A stretch of 64,000 bases of DNA from positions 320,001-384,000 of the forward strand of contig OY783195.1 in assembly GCA_963678675.1 (NCBI GenBank), given 5' to 3'. The notes under the pieces were generated by a model. It ran no database searches. It saw only the letters and a list, made by a program, of their open reading frames with translations, and had not been told where the DNA came from. Below, piece by piece: positions 36,863 to 50,600 of the stretch. Position numbers and translations under genes: made by a program. Numbering within the stretch: the stretch's first letter is position 1; the number at the start of each line of letters is the position of its first letter. The stretch is from Xiphydria camelus (Eukaryota; Arthropoda; Insecta; Hymenoptera; Xiphydriidae).

Positions 36863-36989
36863 CGAAACTTCTTTTCGCGGACTGATGCCATGCCTCACTT
36901 TACTCGGGTTTTCGGAATTCCAACTGGTTCAACCAATTCAAAATGAACACGTGGATAACTCAACTACTTGCGGGCAATGACGTTTGTGT

Positions 36990-37110
36990 ATAGTAGCAGT
37001 AGTAGTAATAATAATAATATAATAATAATATAGTGTGTGATAGTAATAATAATATAATAATAATACTAATAATGATAATGTAATAATAGTAGCAGTGATG
37101 ACGATAGCAA
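36990..37110. repeat. TAA/ATA trinucleotide microsatellite
   Basis: About 120 bp of imperfect taataa units, just downstream of the kinase stop on the minus strand. Confidence 0.85.
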
Positions 37111-37151
37111 TAATTGCAGTAGCAGCAGTACGGCGATAGTGGTGATGGCAA

Positions 37152-37157
37152 TTTAAT
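37152..37157 (-). promoter_or_regulatory. Candidate polyadenylation signal ATTAAA of the kinase gene
   Basis: Minus-strand attaaa about 245 nt after the gilgamesh stop codon (37402-37404). It is a variant hexamer; the real 3' end may lie further on. Confidence 0.3.
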
Positions 37158-37401
37158 TCGATAATGGCGGCGGCGTAGGAGTTGGTGTCACAGTGATGAT
37201 CGTGTGTAGCACTGAATCGTGTGCAGCTCGTAATAACGTTACAACTTCTTGTTCGCGATCGTCGCTTCCATCCCTATCCACACTTCGATGCTCTCCAATT
37301 TTCCCACCTCCCCCTCCTCCTCCTCCTCCTCTTCCTCTAATTCCTTCCGCACTAATACCCGCGCACTGTACAGCCTCCCCGATCCCGACGGCCACGGACA
37401 G

Positions 37402-38177
37402 TCATTTCTGCCTTCCACTTTTTTTCTTCTTCCGCTTAAAAAAGCAGCAACATCTGGAAATGAAGCAAACACTAATAGGACTTAGAATCGCCATTCTTTG
37501 ATCGGCACATTATTAACACTGACATGCAAAATATCGCAGGAGACTTTACTATTATTAGTTGCGAAAATAAGTCAGAGTTACAATGTCGAACGTGCAAAGC
37601 AATTGCTCGAGACGTTAGTTGATCTTTTAATCATCGCGCAATCATCATCACGGACACTGTGACGCGACTCGTACGTCATTTGTCGCGCTCATTCGCAATG
37701 GCTAATTTACGAGTATGTACATATGCCCCGTAATGTTAAAAGTTTCTCACAAAAATCCTCCATTTCTTCTTCGCTCTTATGTGTGTGATTATTCTATACT
37801 GTGTGGGAGAGGAAGGGATTCGTATTCTTTGTCAATATTTCTAACGATAATTATTTTATCCCAAGTATCGTTAGCATACAAATTATAATATTAATCGTGA
37901 GGTCATATTTCTAGTATTTCTAATGCGATTTAAGTTTCCTACCGATGCCGAGTTTAAATGAACGTTTACACGTACCTAAATAAGAATATATATAGGTAAT
38001 ACTTGAGCATTTTTTTTATCTCCGTAAGCAGATCTCTTTGACCTACGATCGCGTATTTCAGTCATTGTTCATTTTGAAAGGCGCGCGTATAAAGACTCGT
38101 GCCTGCGTCTCGCATGTACTGATGCCCAGAAAACAATATGAATTTGCAATATTCGAGGTTTCCGCGAGCGAGCGAGC

Positions 38178-38243
<66 letters not shown>

Positions 38244-41200
38244 CGTTATGAGAATTCCAGGAAAACTTTTCTTCGAGGTACGCGACATAACGACAGAACG
38301 CGCTTTAGAGAATTAATTAATCTATTATATAATAATATTCCTAAACCGCAAATAAAACGAATGGCGATTATAACTGCCATATCAATACCTTTTCATTGAA
38401 TATTGCATTTTGATGTGATGGTAGGAAAAAAAATATATATAATATACTGCCCATTCATATTGAAAAAAGAGTGTAAGTTCAGGAACTCACCCCCCCCCCC
38501 CCGAGGAGGGGGTTCGGGTCTCAGGAGGGGTTCTGGATTGTCAAGGTTCTTTCTCGATGGAGCGGGCGGGAATTCGAGAGGACAATCGTGAAATACGTGG
38601 CTTGCCACACCGGGGACAACGGTTTCTCATCAAATACCGCTGGACTTGCGTGCTGAAAACAATACGATGGACGGTATAGCATGCACAAGACATAACGATC
38701 GAGTCAGGTGTCGACAGAACTTCGACCGAACGTTAAGAGTCGATTGGCGTCTTATTTTATTATTCGATCGTAATCTTCGTTTAAAAATCGATTGAATGCT
38801 AGACTTCATTGGCGACTGCCAACAATGATGCACGATTAAGGGGGCGTGAGATCTTATCGGTAGCCAGGAATTACCGAAACTGCGCTACACATACGATATA
38901 TACGTATGTATGTACAGAACAGGCGTTCCATTTCTATTTGAGCATGCGAACGTTCGTGCGCAACAACATTATGCGAAAGAGTACAGAAGCAAAAATTACG
39001 TCCTACAGGCTGTCAGCTATGTATTATACTTTCATGCGATACACATGCGAGGGATTCTTTTTTTTTTGGTAGCCCTCAAATCGATCCACCAATGACGATT
39101 CCAGATCCCAAAGCTATTATAGACGAAGTATTTTGAGTATCAAAGTTGGAGAAGCAATTTGAAAAGGAACGATCGAGGAGCTTTTGTAAATTTTTGTTAT
39201 ATACGAAGAAAGAACAATACGAGGTGTTTATTACACTTACTTGGTTTCATCTATCATCTCCACTTCTTGAGGTGCTGTGATCGGTGTGTTCGAGTGCCCT
39301 GCGGTGGGATCGTCATTTGCTAACTCTCCATTGGTTGAGGACACCACCTGAACCGATAATAATGGAGTGACTAATTTTAAGAAGGAACGTCAACCAATGC
39401 TACGAGTTGCTCATTTAATATCAGCCATGAATTGAATTATCGCGGCTATAGATGTTATAAGGCGGTGGAAATCGAATTGGCAGTTGTTGCTCGAGGACTT
39501 CTGATACCACTTTTAATTCCTTTCGTATTTATCGATTGGGACTATTGCGCAAATAAGAAAATCTGAAGGATGAGACGTGAGATTTCAATCTACCACAAGT
39601 GACGATTGCTATTCTATTATCACTCTATGCGCAAGGTAGATAATGCTTTCTTTCATATAGTACCATAAAGTGCCTGGCTACTGACAAAAAAAGGCATCGT
39701 TCAAAGGTAGTCTTAGAATCATTTGCCACCATTCACTGAAATCTCAACTCAAGTTTTTTATTTGCTTACAATCGTGCGATATCAGAAGTTGTATCGGGCA
39801 ATAACTGCGAAACTTGTGCATGGGATTGAACTATAAATGTTATGAGAGAAAAAGGGTATACATAATATATCTTTTCTGTCAGAATACCTACATGTGTGAT
39901 GAAAGGACAATAAGGGTAAATTGTTTTGGCGAAATTAAGATACGAAGCTGCGGCAGGTTTTATCGCTCAAATTATTCCGCAAGAGAATCTTATTTTTCTT
40001 TCCAAACTGACAAAAAATATTGTATAATCATATCGAAGCAAGTTAGAGTTTAAAGAAAAGAGAGAAATGCATGAGGAATACTTTCAATGAAATACAATAG
40101 AAAAAGTATGACAAATATGGCATGTGGAGATATGCTGAGTTTAGGCAAAGTAATGGAAAGATCACTTATAAATATTCGAAGTAAAAGAAAAGCTGATTTC
40201 GAAATCAGTACATAGCTACAACTATGTGACATTACATCTAGGACATTTACAACAACGATATCAAAGTAATTATTGCGCAAGGAGATTAGCGTTTAGTAGG
40301 TATATTTGTCGAAATGAGATGAGTTGATCAAGAACGAATGAAAGAAAACATGCTAAGGCAAAAACCAAGGTATGCAGAATACAAACTGCCTATAAATCGC
40401 CGATGCTTGCTCTGTAAACAAATTAAATAGATCGTGTACGAGTTCGGGTCCATTGATCGTCTATGGTTGTACAGGGACAACAACGAACGGTCGTCAGAGA
40501 TGGAGAGGCTTTAGGATAGGAGAAGAAATCCGAGAGAGGAAGGGGCAGCGTCGTTTCGTCTAACAAGATAGAATGGCGGAAGTGAAAGATGATGAAGAAA
40601 AAGGAAGATGACCTCAATTTTATTCGATATTTCGTCCTTTCGTCAATTCTGAATACGACGAAAGTGAATCTCGCATATAGAATAAAGTCTAGGAAAGAAA
40701 TGTATAATACATATTCAATAGAAACGGTGATCGACGCACGACGTACTTATCGAGACGTGATATACGATCGATATTATTTTTATATGCTGTACAGTGGAAG
40801 TGCTAGTCGTCAAAGCTACAGCCCGTACGATATTTGTTGAGCCAAAATTCCCAGAAACGATAAGGCGGTATGCTCGGAACGCAGCGGTCTGACGCTTTGC
40901 AAAGAGTGGCATGCCCCTTCAAATTTAAATTCCTTTAAATTAAACTAAAAATTCACAGGACGATACACTCACAAAGAAACACGTTACGTATTGTTTAAAT
41001 CGACTACAAAGCATGGTATGCAAATAATGTTAACTGCAATCTACTACGGTAAACGCTGCACCGCCAATGTCCAACTCGGATGCCGAATGGGGATAATTCC
41101 AAGAAAGTGACGCAGCAGTCTTCTAGGGATTCTGGTTCAACAAGTATCGTACCGACTGTAATATTCAACACCGTAGTCTTCGATACGAGCTGCTCGTATC

Positions 41201-41553
41201 AAGGGTAAAAGAAAGGCTAACGTCAACTTCCATTCAACATCTTGAATGAGCGATCGTAAAATCGCGACAACGAAAGGAGGGAAACGAACAGGAGAGAAAG
41301 ATGGAAAATGTCCGACAACTTACCTGTACGGAACCGTGTCTGTCGGCAGGTGTCAATGTGCCACCAGCCCCTGATTGCTTCACGGTATCAGGCCATGTGG
41401 TTCCCACCCCCTTACCGCCCCCTCCTCCCACCCCTCCACCTGCCACGTCCTAGAGGAAACAAGCACGACAACGTTGCAAACGCAACGTGTTAGTCGATCG
41501 GGACGAAGTTAAAGACAAAATGTAGTGGACAATTTTAACAGAGGATAAGACAG

Positions 41554-41603
<50 letters not shown>

Positions 41604-44600
41604 CCTGCTATACTGTGATCGGGAATTACCGAATAAATTCAAATTGGACGGACTAACGACTGCTTTTCTCGTAACATTCGCACCTTCGATAAGTTGCGAG
41701 GCGAAAGGGCTAATGATGTCTGTGGACCAACGGACCGAGGGAACGTCGTTTCAACGACAAGTGAAAATACAAGTTTGATTCGAGGGAGGGCTACAAATCA
41801 TTCGGCAGTCGATGCGGAAATGATTATTAACGGAGTAGAAAATGCCAACGATGCGAAACCTGACATGACATACGTTTCCAAAGACTCACTAAATTTACGT
41901 ACGTGCAATCGATCGCAACGTGTCGAGTGTGTGTTACATGACGTCAGTGGCGTTAATAACGACTTGCTAAACTTACTGAGAAGCTACGAGGCAATACATA
42001 TAGCGTACAGAGAATTGGGTGTACAAGCAACTGGCCTATGATGGAAACACGGTGAATTTGATTTGATGAAATGTAGATAGATTAACGCGAAATATCTAGC
42101 CAATAATACTTCAAAAAAGAGATGCCTTACATAGTTGCCTTTCATCTCAACGCGAACCTCATCCATCATAAGGATCACCTCGTCCTCAAAATCATCGTCG
42201 CACTCCTGTACGGCAATTCCATAATTTCCGTGTTGCGCAGAGAATAAAAATGATAATGACAATGTCGTTCCGCCAAGAAAATTTCTACGAAACTGTTAAA
42301 TGCCGAATTGGAAGGGAAAATAAATAAGACCGACTCGCCACTTTGTCTCCTATCCCCCTTTAACCTGTGGTACATTTTTTCCGAAGACTTTTCTTTTCAT
42401 TTAAACTAATGAAGAGTGAAATCATGCAGTTACTCAAATACCAAAAATGAAGGTACAAGTATCCATGCCCACGCAATAGCAGAAGCAGTCGATTACCTTA
42501 TATGTGGTGGGGTGTCGATCTCGATTCGGCGATACGACTATTTCGTGTCCCGTCTGTAACGATCCGACGGGTGTGGACTGCAATGAAAATAATGACGAGA
42601 AAATTACGAAGACAATGGCAAAACGGGTTCGATCATTTCTACCGCCCATATTCTAGATTTTCTTGATATACCATGATGGTCGTATAACGTACTTGGAAAT
42701 TAGAGGTGATGGTGGATTATTCAGGTGGGTGAGAGGTCTGGAGTATTTTAGGACGGTTAGTACGGTTTTGCTTCATTTTGCGGTGTCATCTAAGAGAACG
42801 AGTCTGATCGAAAATTAGAAGACAAAAAAGAATAACAAAGATCTACGGTCTGCTGAATTCGGCGTCAGAGCATTCTTAATATCTCACAGTATTTAAAATG
42901 TGCACGATCGAGAAAATCTATATTTTAGACAGAATATTTTGCGCGACATAGTCATGAAATAATGGAAAATATATATTTCTACGAATATATTTCTCTACGT
43001 ACAAAGCATCGGTGTCATCGGCGGTCTTTGCCTAAAAGATTTGTTAAAAAATGGAAATTATAAAAATATCCAATGGAACGTTAAATGTTGCAATCGCGGA
43101 TTGAATTCCGCGTAAGTATTAAAGAGAGAGAGAGAGAGAGAGAGAGAAGGGATGCGCTAAGCGATAATATCGCAAATGGTGGGAACAAGATGGGATGGGG
43201 AGATGGATATTCGAGTAAATAATCCAACGCGAGAACGCGACAATCATACCAAAATGGCATGCAATGGAGCTATCTCTTGGCGAGACAATCTTACGCTTCG
43301 AATTTTCTATGTACACGTGGAATGAATTTTGATAACGAGTCGCCGATCATTAATATGAGATTAAGAAGGTGAATTTTTCGCTTTCAGTGGGAGTTCCTGC
43401 AGCGTTCCACTTGTACAAAGATATGAAAGGCGTTTCGCAATACTTTTAACTACATTTTCTCTACGGTACTCTGGACACGAAGGAAGCTCAAGCGCGTCGA
43501 CGCTGACGTAAGGTATCGGTCCGTTACCAACCTTGTCGGATTTGGTTTTTTCTACATTCGAAGGAGCAGCCATCCTTAATGCTCTGAGTTGCTCGAAGTT
43601 CGATGGCTAGACATACATTAAAGGCAGCGTGCAAAGTTCAGAAATCAGTGAGCCAGAAAACGGCTGGTTTATCGTCGTCGTCGAACCGATTGTTCTGTGA
43701 TCTGCGAGCGAACGAGTAACGGACACTCACCTCGAAGAGACGATACCGCGCGATAGACGGAGAAGCCAATATCGGACAGAAGACTTCGCGCGATAACGAC
43801 GTCGAATGATTGTCTTCGATCAGCAAACGGTGAGGAATTTCCGGTGCATCGATAAATGGAGAGATTTCATGATTAACTTTATTCTTCAGCGTCGCAGAGA
43901 CAGATCTACAAAGGCCGCGTTAATCGCACGATATCGTCACTCCTTCCAATTCTTCGATCCGTCGTAGTAAATCGCTATTCCTATTTGCACCGAATACCAT
44001 CGTAAATAAATTCTTTTTCGCATGCATCGCAACATATCCCGCCAAACTTGTAAGTCACTTGACACCCACCATAGTCTTGCCCGTCCAGTCAAAGTCCCCG
44101 TCACTGGTGAAACCTCTTCTCTCGTACAGATCCTGGAAGAGCTTCCTCAGGTACTCGTAGTCCGGCGTCTCAAAGAAATCCAATCTTCGGACGTAACGCA
44201 AATAAGTGGCCATCTCTTCGGGATGTCCGTCGCAGAGAACTTCAATGGGAGTGGCGCGTTTCGTGTCACCGATCTTTTGGTAACGCTCTTTCAGTGTGTC
44301 GGCTTTGAGGCCTTGCCAAGGCAAGCTTCCACGCAGGAAATACATGAACATATGACCCAGCGCCTCCAGGTCGTCCCTTCTACTCTGTTCTGATCACAAA
44401 CAAGTAGCCCGTTCGTTAACGCCGATCGAAGTCGACTGACTGGTCGAATCTCGACGCAACGTGTAACAAACGACAATTTACCTTTACCGAGGTGAGTATT
44501 GATACTCATATAGCGTGCCGTTCCCGTTAAACTCTTGTGTTCCCGGTACGGTATATGCTTATTCGTCTCCAAGTCTATGTACTCTTTGGCCAACCCAAAA

Positions 44601-47600
44601 TCGATTATGTGAATTATCCTCTCCCGCTTAGTCGTACTTCTCCCTATCAGGAAGTTCTCTGGCTTGACGTCACGATAAATCAGATGCCGACTATGTACGT
44701 ATTCTATCCTATGGAGCTGCGCATGGAAACAGATTTTCGTAGGTACTCCAAGCATGCGATATTCGCGAGTTAAAAGGGAAAGGTTCGAGGCGATGCGTGA
44801 ATTCGAAAAGCGGACATTCGAAGGACACGCGAAATTTGTGCTCGCCGTTCAATCGTTCCCGTTTGCAAATTCTTTGCGCGCTATATGTATTTTTACATCG
44901 GCTTTCTACAATTGGGTTCTTTCGAGTTTTCCTTTTTCGATCGCACCATCCGCAAAGTTCATCGTCGGAGACACGAAGAATGAATGCAAGTGTGTCGATG
45001 GAAAGTATAGCGAGGGACGAGACGAAACGAATGACGAACAAAACTGCGCTCGGCGTTAACGACTGGTTCGCGTATCGGTTTCAATCTCAAATATTAATAT
45101 AAATTTGAATATAAATGGAAGTTTGTCGCACGATCATATTCTCGCGGTTACATCCTCGGAACAATTAGGGTCAACGACCAGCTATAGCGCTAAGAGATAA
45201 TTCTTTCTGACCGACAAACGTCCATCATTCGATCCATCGTCATCAGCGTCGATCAATTTGAGTACGGTATGACAGAGTAAAGAGAATCGCATGCGCGTGC
45301 GTGCGACCTGACTCTGTGATACTCACAAGTTGCGTGGCAATGTTAAGGACAGTCTTCAGGGCGAACCTCCTGCCGCATAGGTCGAAAAGGTCTTCGAGGC
45401 TTGGACCGAGAAGCTCCATCACTAACGCATTGTACTTTCCGCACGGTCCGAAGTAATGCACCTCCGGTACTCCCTCTATATGTGTGTTATGAACTATATC
45501 GATTGAAAGCAGATCATCCCAGACCCCAAAAAAAGTGGTTTTGGCGTGCAGTGATGATCGTAATGACGGAACGCATGAAACAAACAACGCGTCTGGATGT
45601 AGATCGGACAATGAACGAATTCTGGAAGAAGAACAGCTCGCGTGCGTCGCGCGTTGGCGCGAGTCTGCGAGCACTGATTCTCAAATAAGAAGCTACTACA
45701 CATCGGATTTTCCAAGGATTTCGAATCGTTGTGGTACGGAATCGGTTGTCCGAACGGTGCCATTCGTGAGCTAGCACGGTGTTGGTCAAAAATGATTGCA
45801 ACGTGGATTGACGTCACGTGGTGCGCGTGCCACGCGACTCTCGTCTTACGAAAAGAGATCGGGAAATTTTGGTCGAGTCTCGCGATCTCTACCCGTTCAC
45901 CTTTCGCTTATTCTTGGCTCAGAGTTCGCTGTCTGATCACAGACGGTGGTGTATTTTTTGAACGCGATAATTTTGCCTTTTCCTCCGACATACGTTTTTT
46001 TTTTTTTCGAAGAAGAGAGCGTATTCCTAGCGTCGGGAATAGACGGTGAAGTAGGATAAAGCTCGAACTCACCATGTGTTCCTAATAATTTGTAAAACCT
46101 ATATTCCAAGTGGAGCTGCGGCGCCTTCGATTTCATCGGTTCCTGAAACAAAAAGACGGACGCAAATTGGAGTCACGTACGACTCCCGTTGCTCGGATAC
46201 TCCTTTGAAACGCGCGGTAGAAATCGAAAGACATTTGATTACGCTAATTATCATTTAATGAAAATCGACGCACTTACCAATTTAATGGCTACATGCTCGT
46301 TGTTATAAAGGTTCTTTCCTGCAACAGAAAGAACGGAGCGTTTCAATGGACGTTGATTGTACGACAAATTTAATGACTGGGAATAAAAGCAGAAGATTAA
46401 AACACACTTTGTTAAATACCTAATAGGTTTCAACTTATGAAATGAATTTGCTGTACCTACACCTATACCTATTTGTTGATATACAAATTCGCCAATTTGC
46501 CGAGTAATTACGTACTCGAAATGAGAGAAAGAGGAAGGAGGAATATCTGTACAGCAGAGCCTGTCTCCTTTGAGAACTGGATTCTCCGAGCATTCTCTAT
46601 TTCCGTGCCCTCACTCAGGTTTTTTGAAGACGGGAACCAAAGTTAGGACGACCGACCCACCGTATTCGGCACACTTCCACGTTCGGCCTTCCGCACTCAA
46701 TACAGTCCCCAGCGCGAAGCGTATACATACGTGCGGTACAAAGAAATCAATTTTCCATGAAAGAAATCATTTATATCGAGCGCTACATTTGACCCCGCCC
46801 CCGTGAGATATATTCAGAGCATAAGAATGACGCGTTCGAACCGAATGACCCAGTGCAAGAAGACCTACAAACGCTCGGCAGAACATTTACGCGCCTAAAC
46901 TCGTCGATACGTCGATCCGGAATATCCTATACATAATCGTGCGCCGGATAGGCCGACGGATAGCTAGTCCCGGAAGTGGGAAAGTTTTTATATCGAATCG
47001 AGAATAATGTAATAAGATTTCGAGTTGCCCCCTCTTCCGCTACATCGATGATACCTGGGCTATATATTTCGAGGGTAAATGGGTGGAGGCTCGAGTTGAT
47101 CTTTCTCCTTTTTTGCACGGATGATGCCGCGGATACTCACGTCACTTGCGAGCAAATGTAAAAAAGAAGAACGTCACTAGGGACACGGAGCAAAGATCAC
47201 GGATACTTCAAAGGACCGTTCGATGATATGAGTCGTGTCGCGTTCTCGACATCTGCAGCGGGGTACGTTAGCGCTCTATTGCGTGCGAGGAACGAATGAT
47301 CCACCGCTGCGAAGTCGGAAGTACTCGCTCAACCAGTTTGAGCGATTACCGAGGCGGCAAAAAGAAATCCCGTCGCTCTGGTGGGCTGACGACTTTAGTT
47401 ACGTCCAGTTTAGCGACTCGTACCGAAATTCTCGATACGATGAACTGACACGACTGCGACAAGATAAAACCGCTAAGCTTACTCGTCGGCACTTATCGTT
47501 CTCCCTTTCTGTCACATGTCTGCGATAACTAAATATGAACACACACGCAATTTGACAGGTAATCGCGTGTCTCTCATATGGTACCCATATACCCGAAATT

Positions 47601-50600
47601 ATTAATACGATAAACTGACGCGATTATGTCGAATACGATTGTCAAAAAAATAAAGCCGTTATGCTTACTCGTCAGAACTTATCGTTCTCTCTTTGGTTCA
47701 CCTTTCAACGATGACTAAATAGGAACATGCGCAGTTAAACGGCTAACTACGTATGTCTCATTAGGCACCCATATACCCGATGCAATTCCTACCACAATTA
47801 AGAATCGGTCATTTTGAAAAGGGGTCGTCTCCAATGCTTTAAATATAGGAGATGGCCCCTTTTCAAAATGACCGATTCAATTATACAGTGGCACAGAACG
47901 ATTGACATCGAACTTTCGTGCACTTATCATCGTGGCAACGGTTGATAATTGATAAGCAGGGGCACGGCGCGAGCAAGCGTATGAGCTGAAAATATTCGAC
48001 GACAAAATTACTTTACCTCGAGAATAAACATGTGAGCGCAGCTCCACATATCGTCGGAACTTTTGCCCGATGCTGTACCGAGGTACGGCGATTATACAGA
48101 CTCGACAAGCGTCGAAAAAACCATCTCTATCTCTGCCGCCGTCTCGTAAGACAGTCAGGCAAACAACCTCGTAAAGATAGAGGAAATTCGGATCAGTCGC
48201 GCGTCTTCGTCTTTGTCTCGACTGCTCTCTTTCGAATCCCCGCTCGGCCGTCGATGAGTCAGTCGAGGTATGCCACGCGGTCGCTTCCCGAGTTTCGTGG
48301 GTTCACCAAATAGGAAGCCCCCCCTCTCACCACGGGACAAAGTGTGGACGAACGTCTCGCGAGTCTTTTGGCGAATTTTTTGCAGGAGGGGTGAGGGGAA
48401 GGGAACAAAGAATTTACGACAAATTCCACGTGCAACCGAATCTCGCGAAACGGGCGAAGGGGAAAAAAAAGTGGGTCTACTCCGCGCTACATTTCGTAAG
48501 CGACGTTACCGAACAATTATGAGAAAAGAAAGACACATTGAGCGCGCGCCATACCATTCCTGAGCCAATGCAATGACACGCGTAAGAGATGGATTGTTGA
48601 GTGGCTTCGCCGCGATACCCCCATAAAACGGTAGATGCTCCCGTTTCTTCGGGGAAGTTGCTCTTCGGACGCGTGAAAGCTTGGCGTTGGTCGTGGGCCA
48701 CCAGACACGGATAGCTCTACCACAGAAGCCACCTAACTCCAGCACTTCGGTGAGGTTTCACGGTCGCATCTGTTCCAAATCTAATTTTATGTGAGATCGA
48801 GAAAATACGGGATATGTGATATATATCATATCGACATGAGAATATATACCGCTACAATAGGGGTATGCCTTCTTCGTCTGAGATCAATCGAGACGGCACA
48901 TGCGGTCGGAAAAAACGCTCTTCCGGAGAAGATGCCAATCGACTCGCAGTCCGATTGCCGGGGTAGCGATAGTGGGGACCAGGACCAAACATTCCTGGAA
49001 TCGATGGGAGATACCTCCGGGCCATCGCCGTATGACTAACCGCGGACATAATAGAGTTCTGGAACAACGCCAGAGGAGCGAGAAGCGAAAAATTTGTTTG
49101 GTTTTCAATTCGACATCGTTTTAAGAAGGGCCCAGTCCCTCGTCTTCCGGATACACTTTCGACACACGAGCATCGAGCCTCGCGCGAAATCGCGTAATGA
49201 CACGATTAACGGCAAGACGTCGTATCGGCGGATACTTACATCAAAGCCGAATTGTCGAAATTGTTCGCTGCACCGGATACGTGCTCGTCTCCGGTCAACA
49301 TTCCGCGACGGTACGGTATTATAATTTAATCCCGAGGCTCGGCGGGAATAATTCAGAACGCTTCATCCCGATCGTAGCGTAATTGAACGCGAAGCACATC
49401 CAACCGGCGATTCGTGAAACGAAAGAGCAGAAGTGAGCGAGGGAAGAATCCTGTGCCGTCTTGATCCAAGGTAATTTCGTCTCGTCACGATCGACCTTTT
49501 TGTCGAGGACCAAGTTGGAAGAACTGCACTAAATGTACGTGGCGTACGAAAAGGGGCAACGTCCCGTGGACGTCTTTGGTGATTATGCGCGCGTCTTCGA
49601 AGAATGCAAAAACCCGCGAGGGGGCCCTGAAAACTGCAAACCTCTGTCATCATTTTTATCGTCAAGCGTCGAGGTCCCCGTGCGATTATTTGCACGGGAA
49701 AAAGAAGAGGCGCGAAGTAGCCTCGGCTCGAACCAAATTAAAGCGGGGAAACGTTATACCGCTGCGGGCGACCCGCTGAGAACGCTTCCTTCCGCCTCTC
49801 GATCCTCCCGCCTCTTTAGAGAGAGAAAGAGAGAGAGGCGAGATGCGCGAAAAGGACAGAGAGACTCACGTGTTCGAAATCCGTTTGCATCGGAAGCTCG
49901 GTAACCCTTTAACCTTACGACCCGTCCCGGCCGAAACCGAACCAAACGCGAGTATCGATCGATCCACCACGACGGCCTACCCCTTTTCCGCACCCCTCCG
50001 CCACGCCATCCGTTTCCGCTTGCAGCAGCACCACCACGACACGAAATCCCACCACCGGCGACTATATAGCAACGGCAGACCGCCACCGGTGACGCATTCG
50101 AGATCCTTGGATATTCGAGCCGACGGTAATCGGAGTACCTACCGGAAATGTCGATACATCGATTCCCGATTTTTACCGGTTACCTTGCGAAAGACTGCCA
50201 ATTACCGTGGGTAACGCCGGTAAAATTGATACGAATAGCGAACGAGACGCGAGGTTTCATCGCAAATGCTATATACATACGTCGGCCAAGGCTACAGCGG
50301 ATACGACGAATGAACGGACCAACAACATCTCGACGCTAGGCGACTTCTCGTTCGGCCTTCCGAATTGCCGATTAACCGACGGAAGACCACGGCATCGGGG
50401 TTGCTCTATCCGAATGTGGGCAGCTCGTCGCGCAGTCAACGGCGGCACGCACGACTCCCTTCCGTCGTCATTCGCGAGCGAGCGAGCCAGCCAGCTGCCC
50501 GCATGTCCGCGACATAGGTGTACCGAGAGGAGGACGGCTGTACCGTGTCGCGTCGACGACTGCGGAGGCTAAGCCACGAGGAAAAAAGGAAAAGCGGGCG

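Larger units (their letters stand above)
29017..37401. other. AT-rich spacer with unassigned coding-like pieces
   Basis: No known gene was recognised between the receptor array and the kinase. It contains the 60-bp inverted repeat and three related coding-like units (29729-30441), a possible minus-strand exon (31157-31275), a short open frame at 33475-33729 (84 codons, no recognised similarity), several exon-like frames at 35.98-36.86 kb, and an ATT/TAA microsatellite. From 30.6 to 35.9 kb I see nothing else supportable. Confidence 0.55.

Noticed and set aside
37239..37472. Acidic open frame (ELEEEEEEEEG) on the minus strand
   Set aside because: It is an out-of-frame shadow of the last gish exon plus a cct repeat; the true frame ends [17 protein letters not shown] at 37402.
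40589..40840. ctacagcccgtacgatattt as a fourth copy of the YSPxxN unit
   Set aside because: Only about 20 bp are similar and the flanks do not align.
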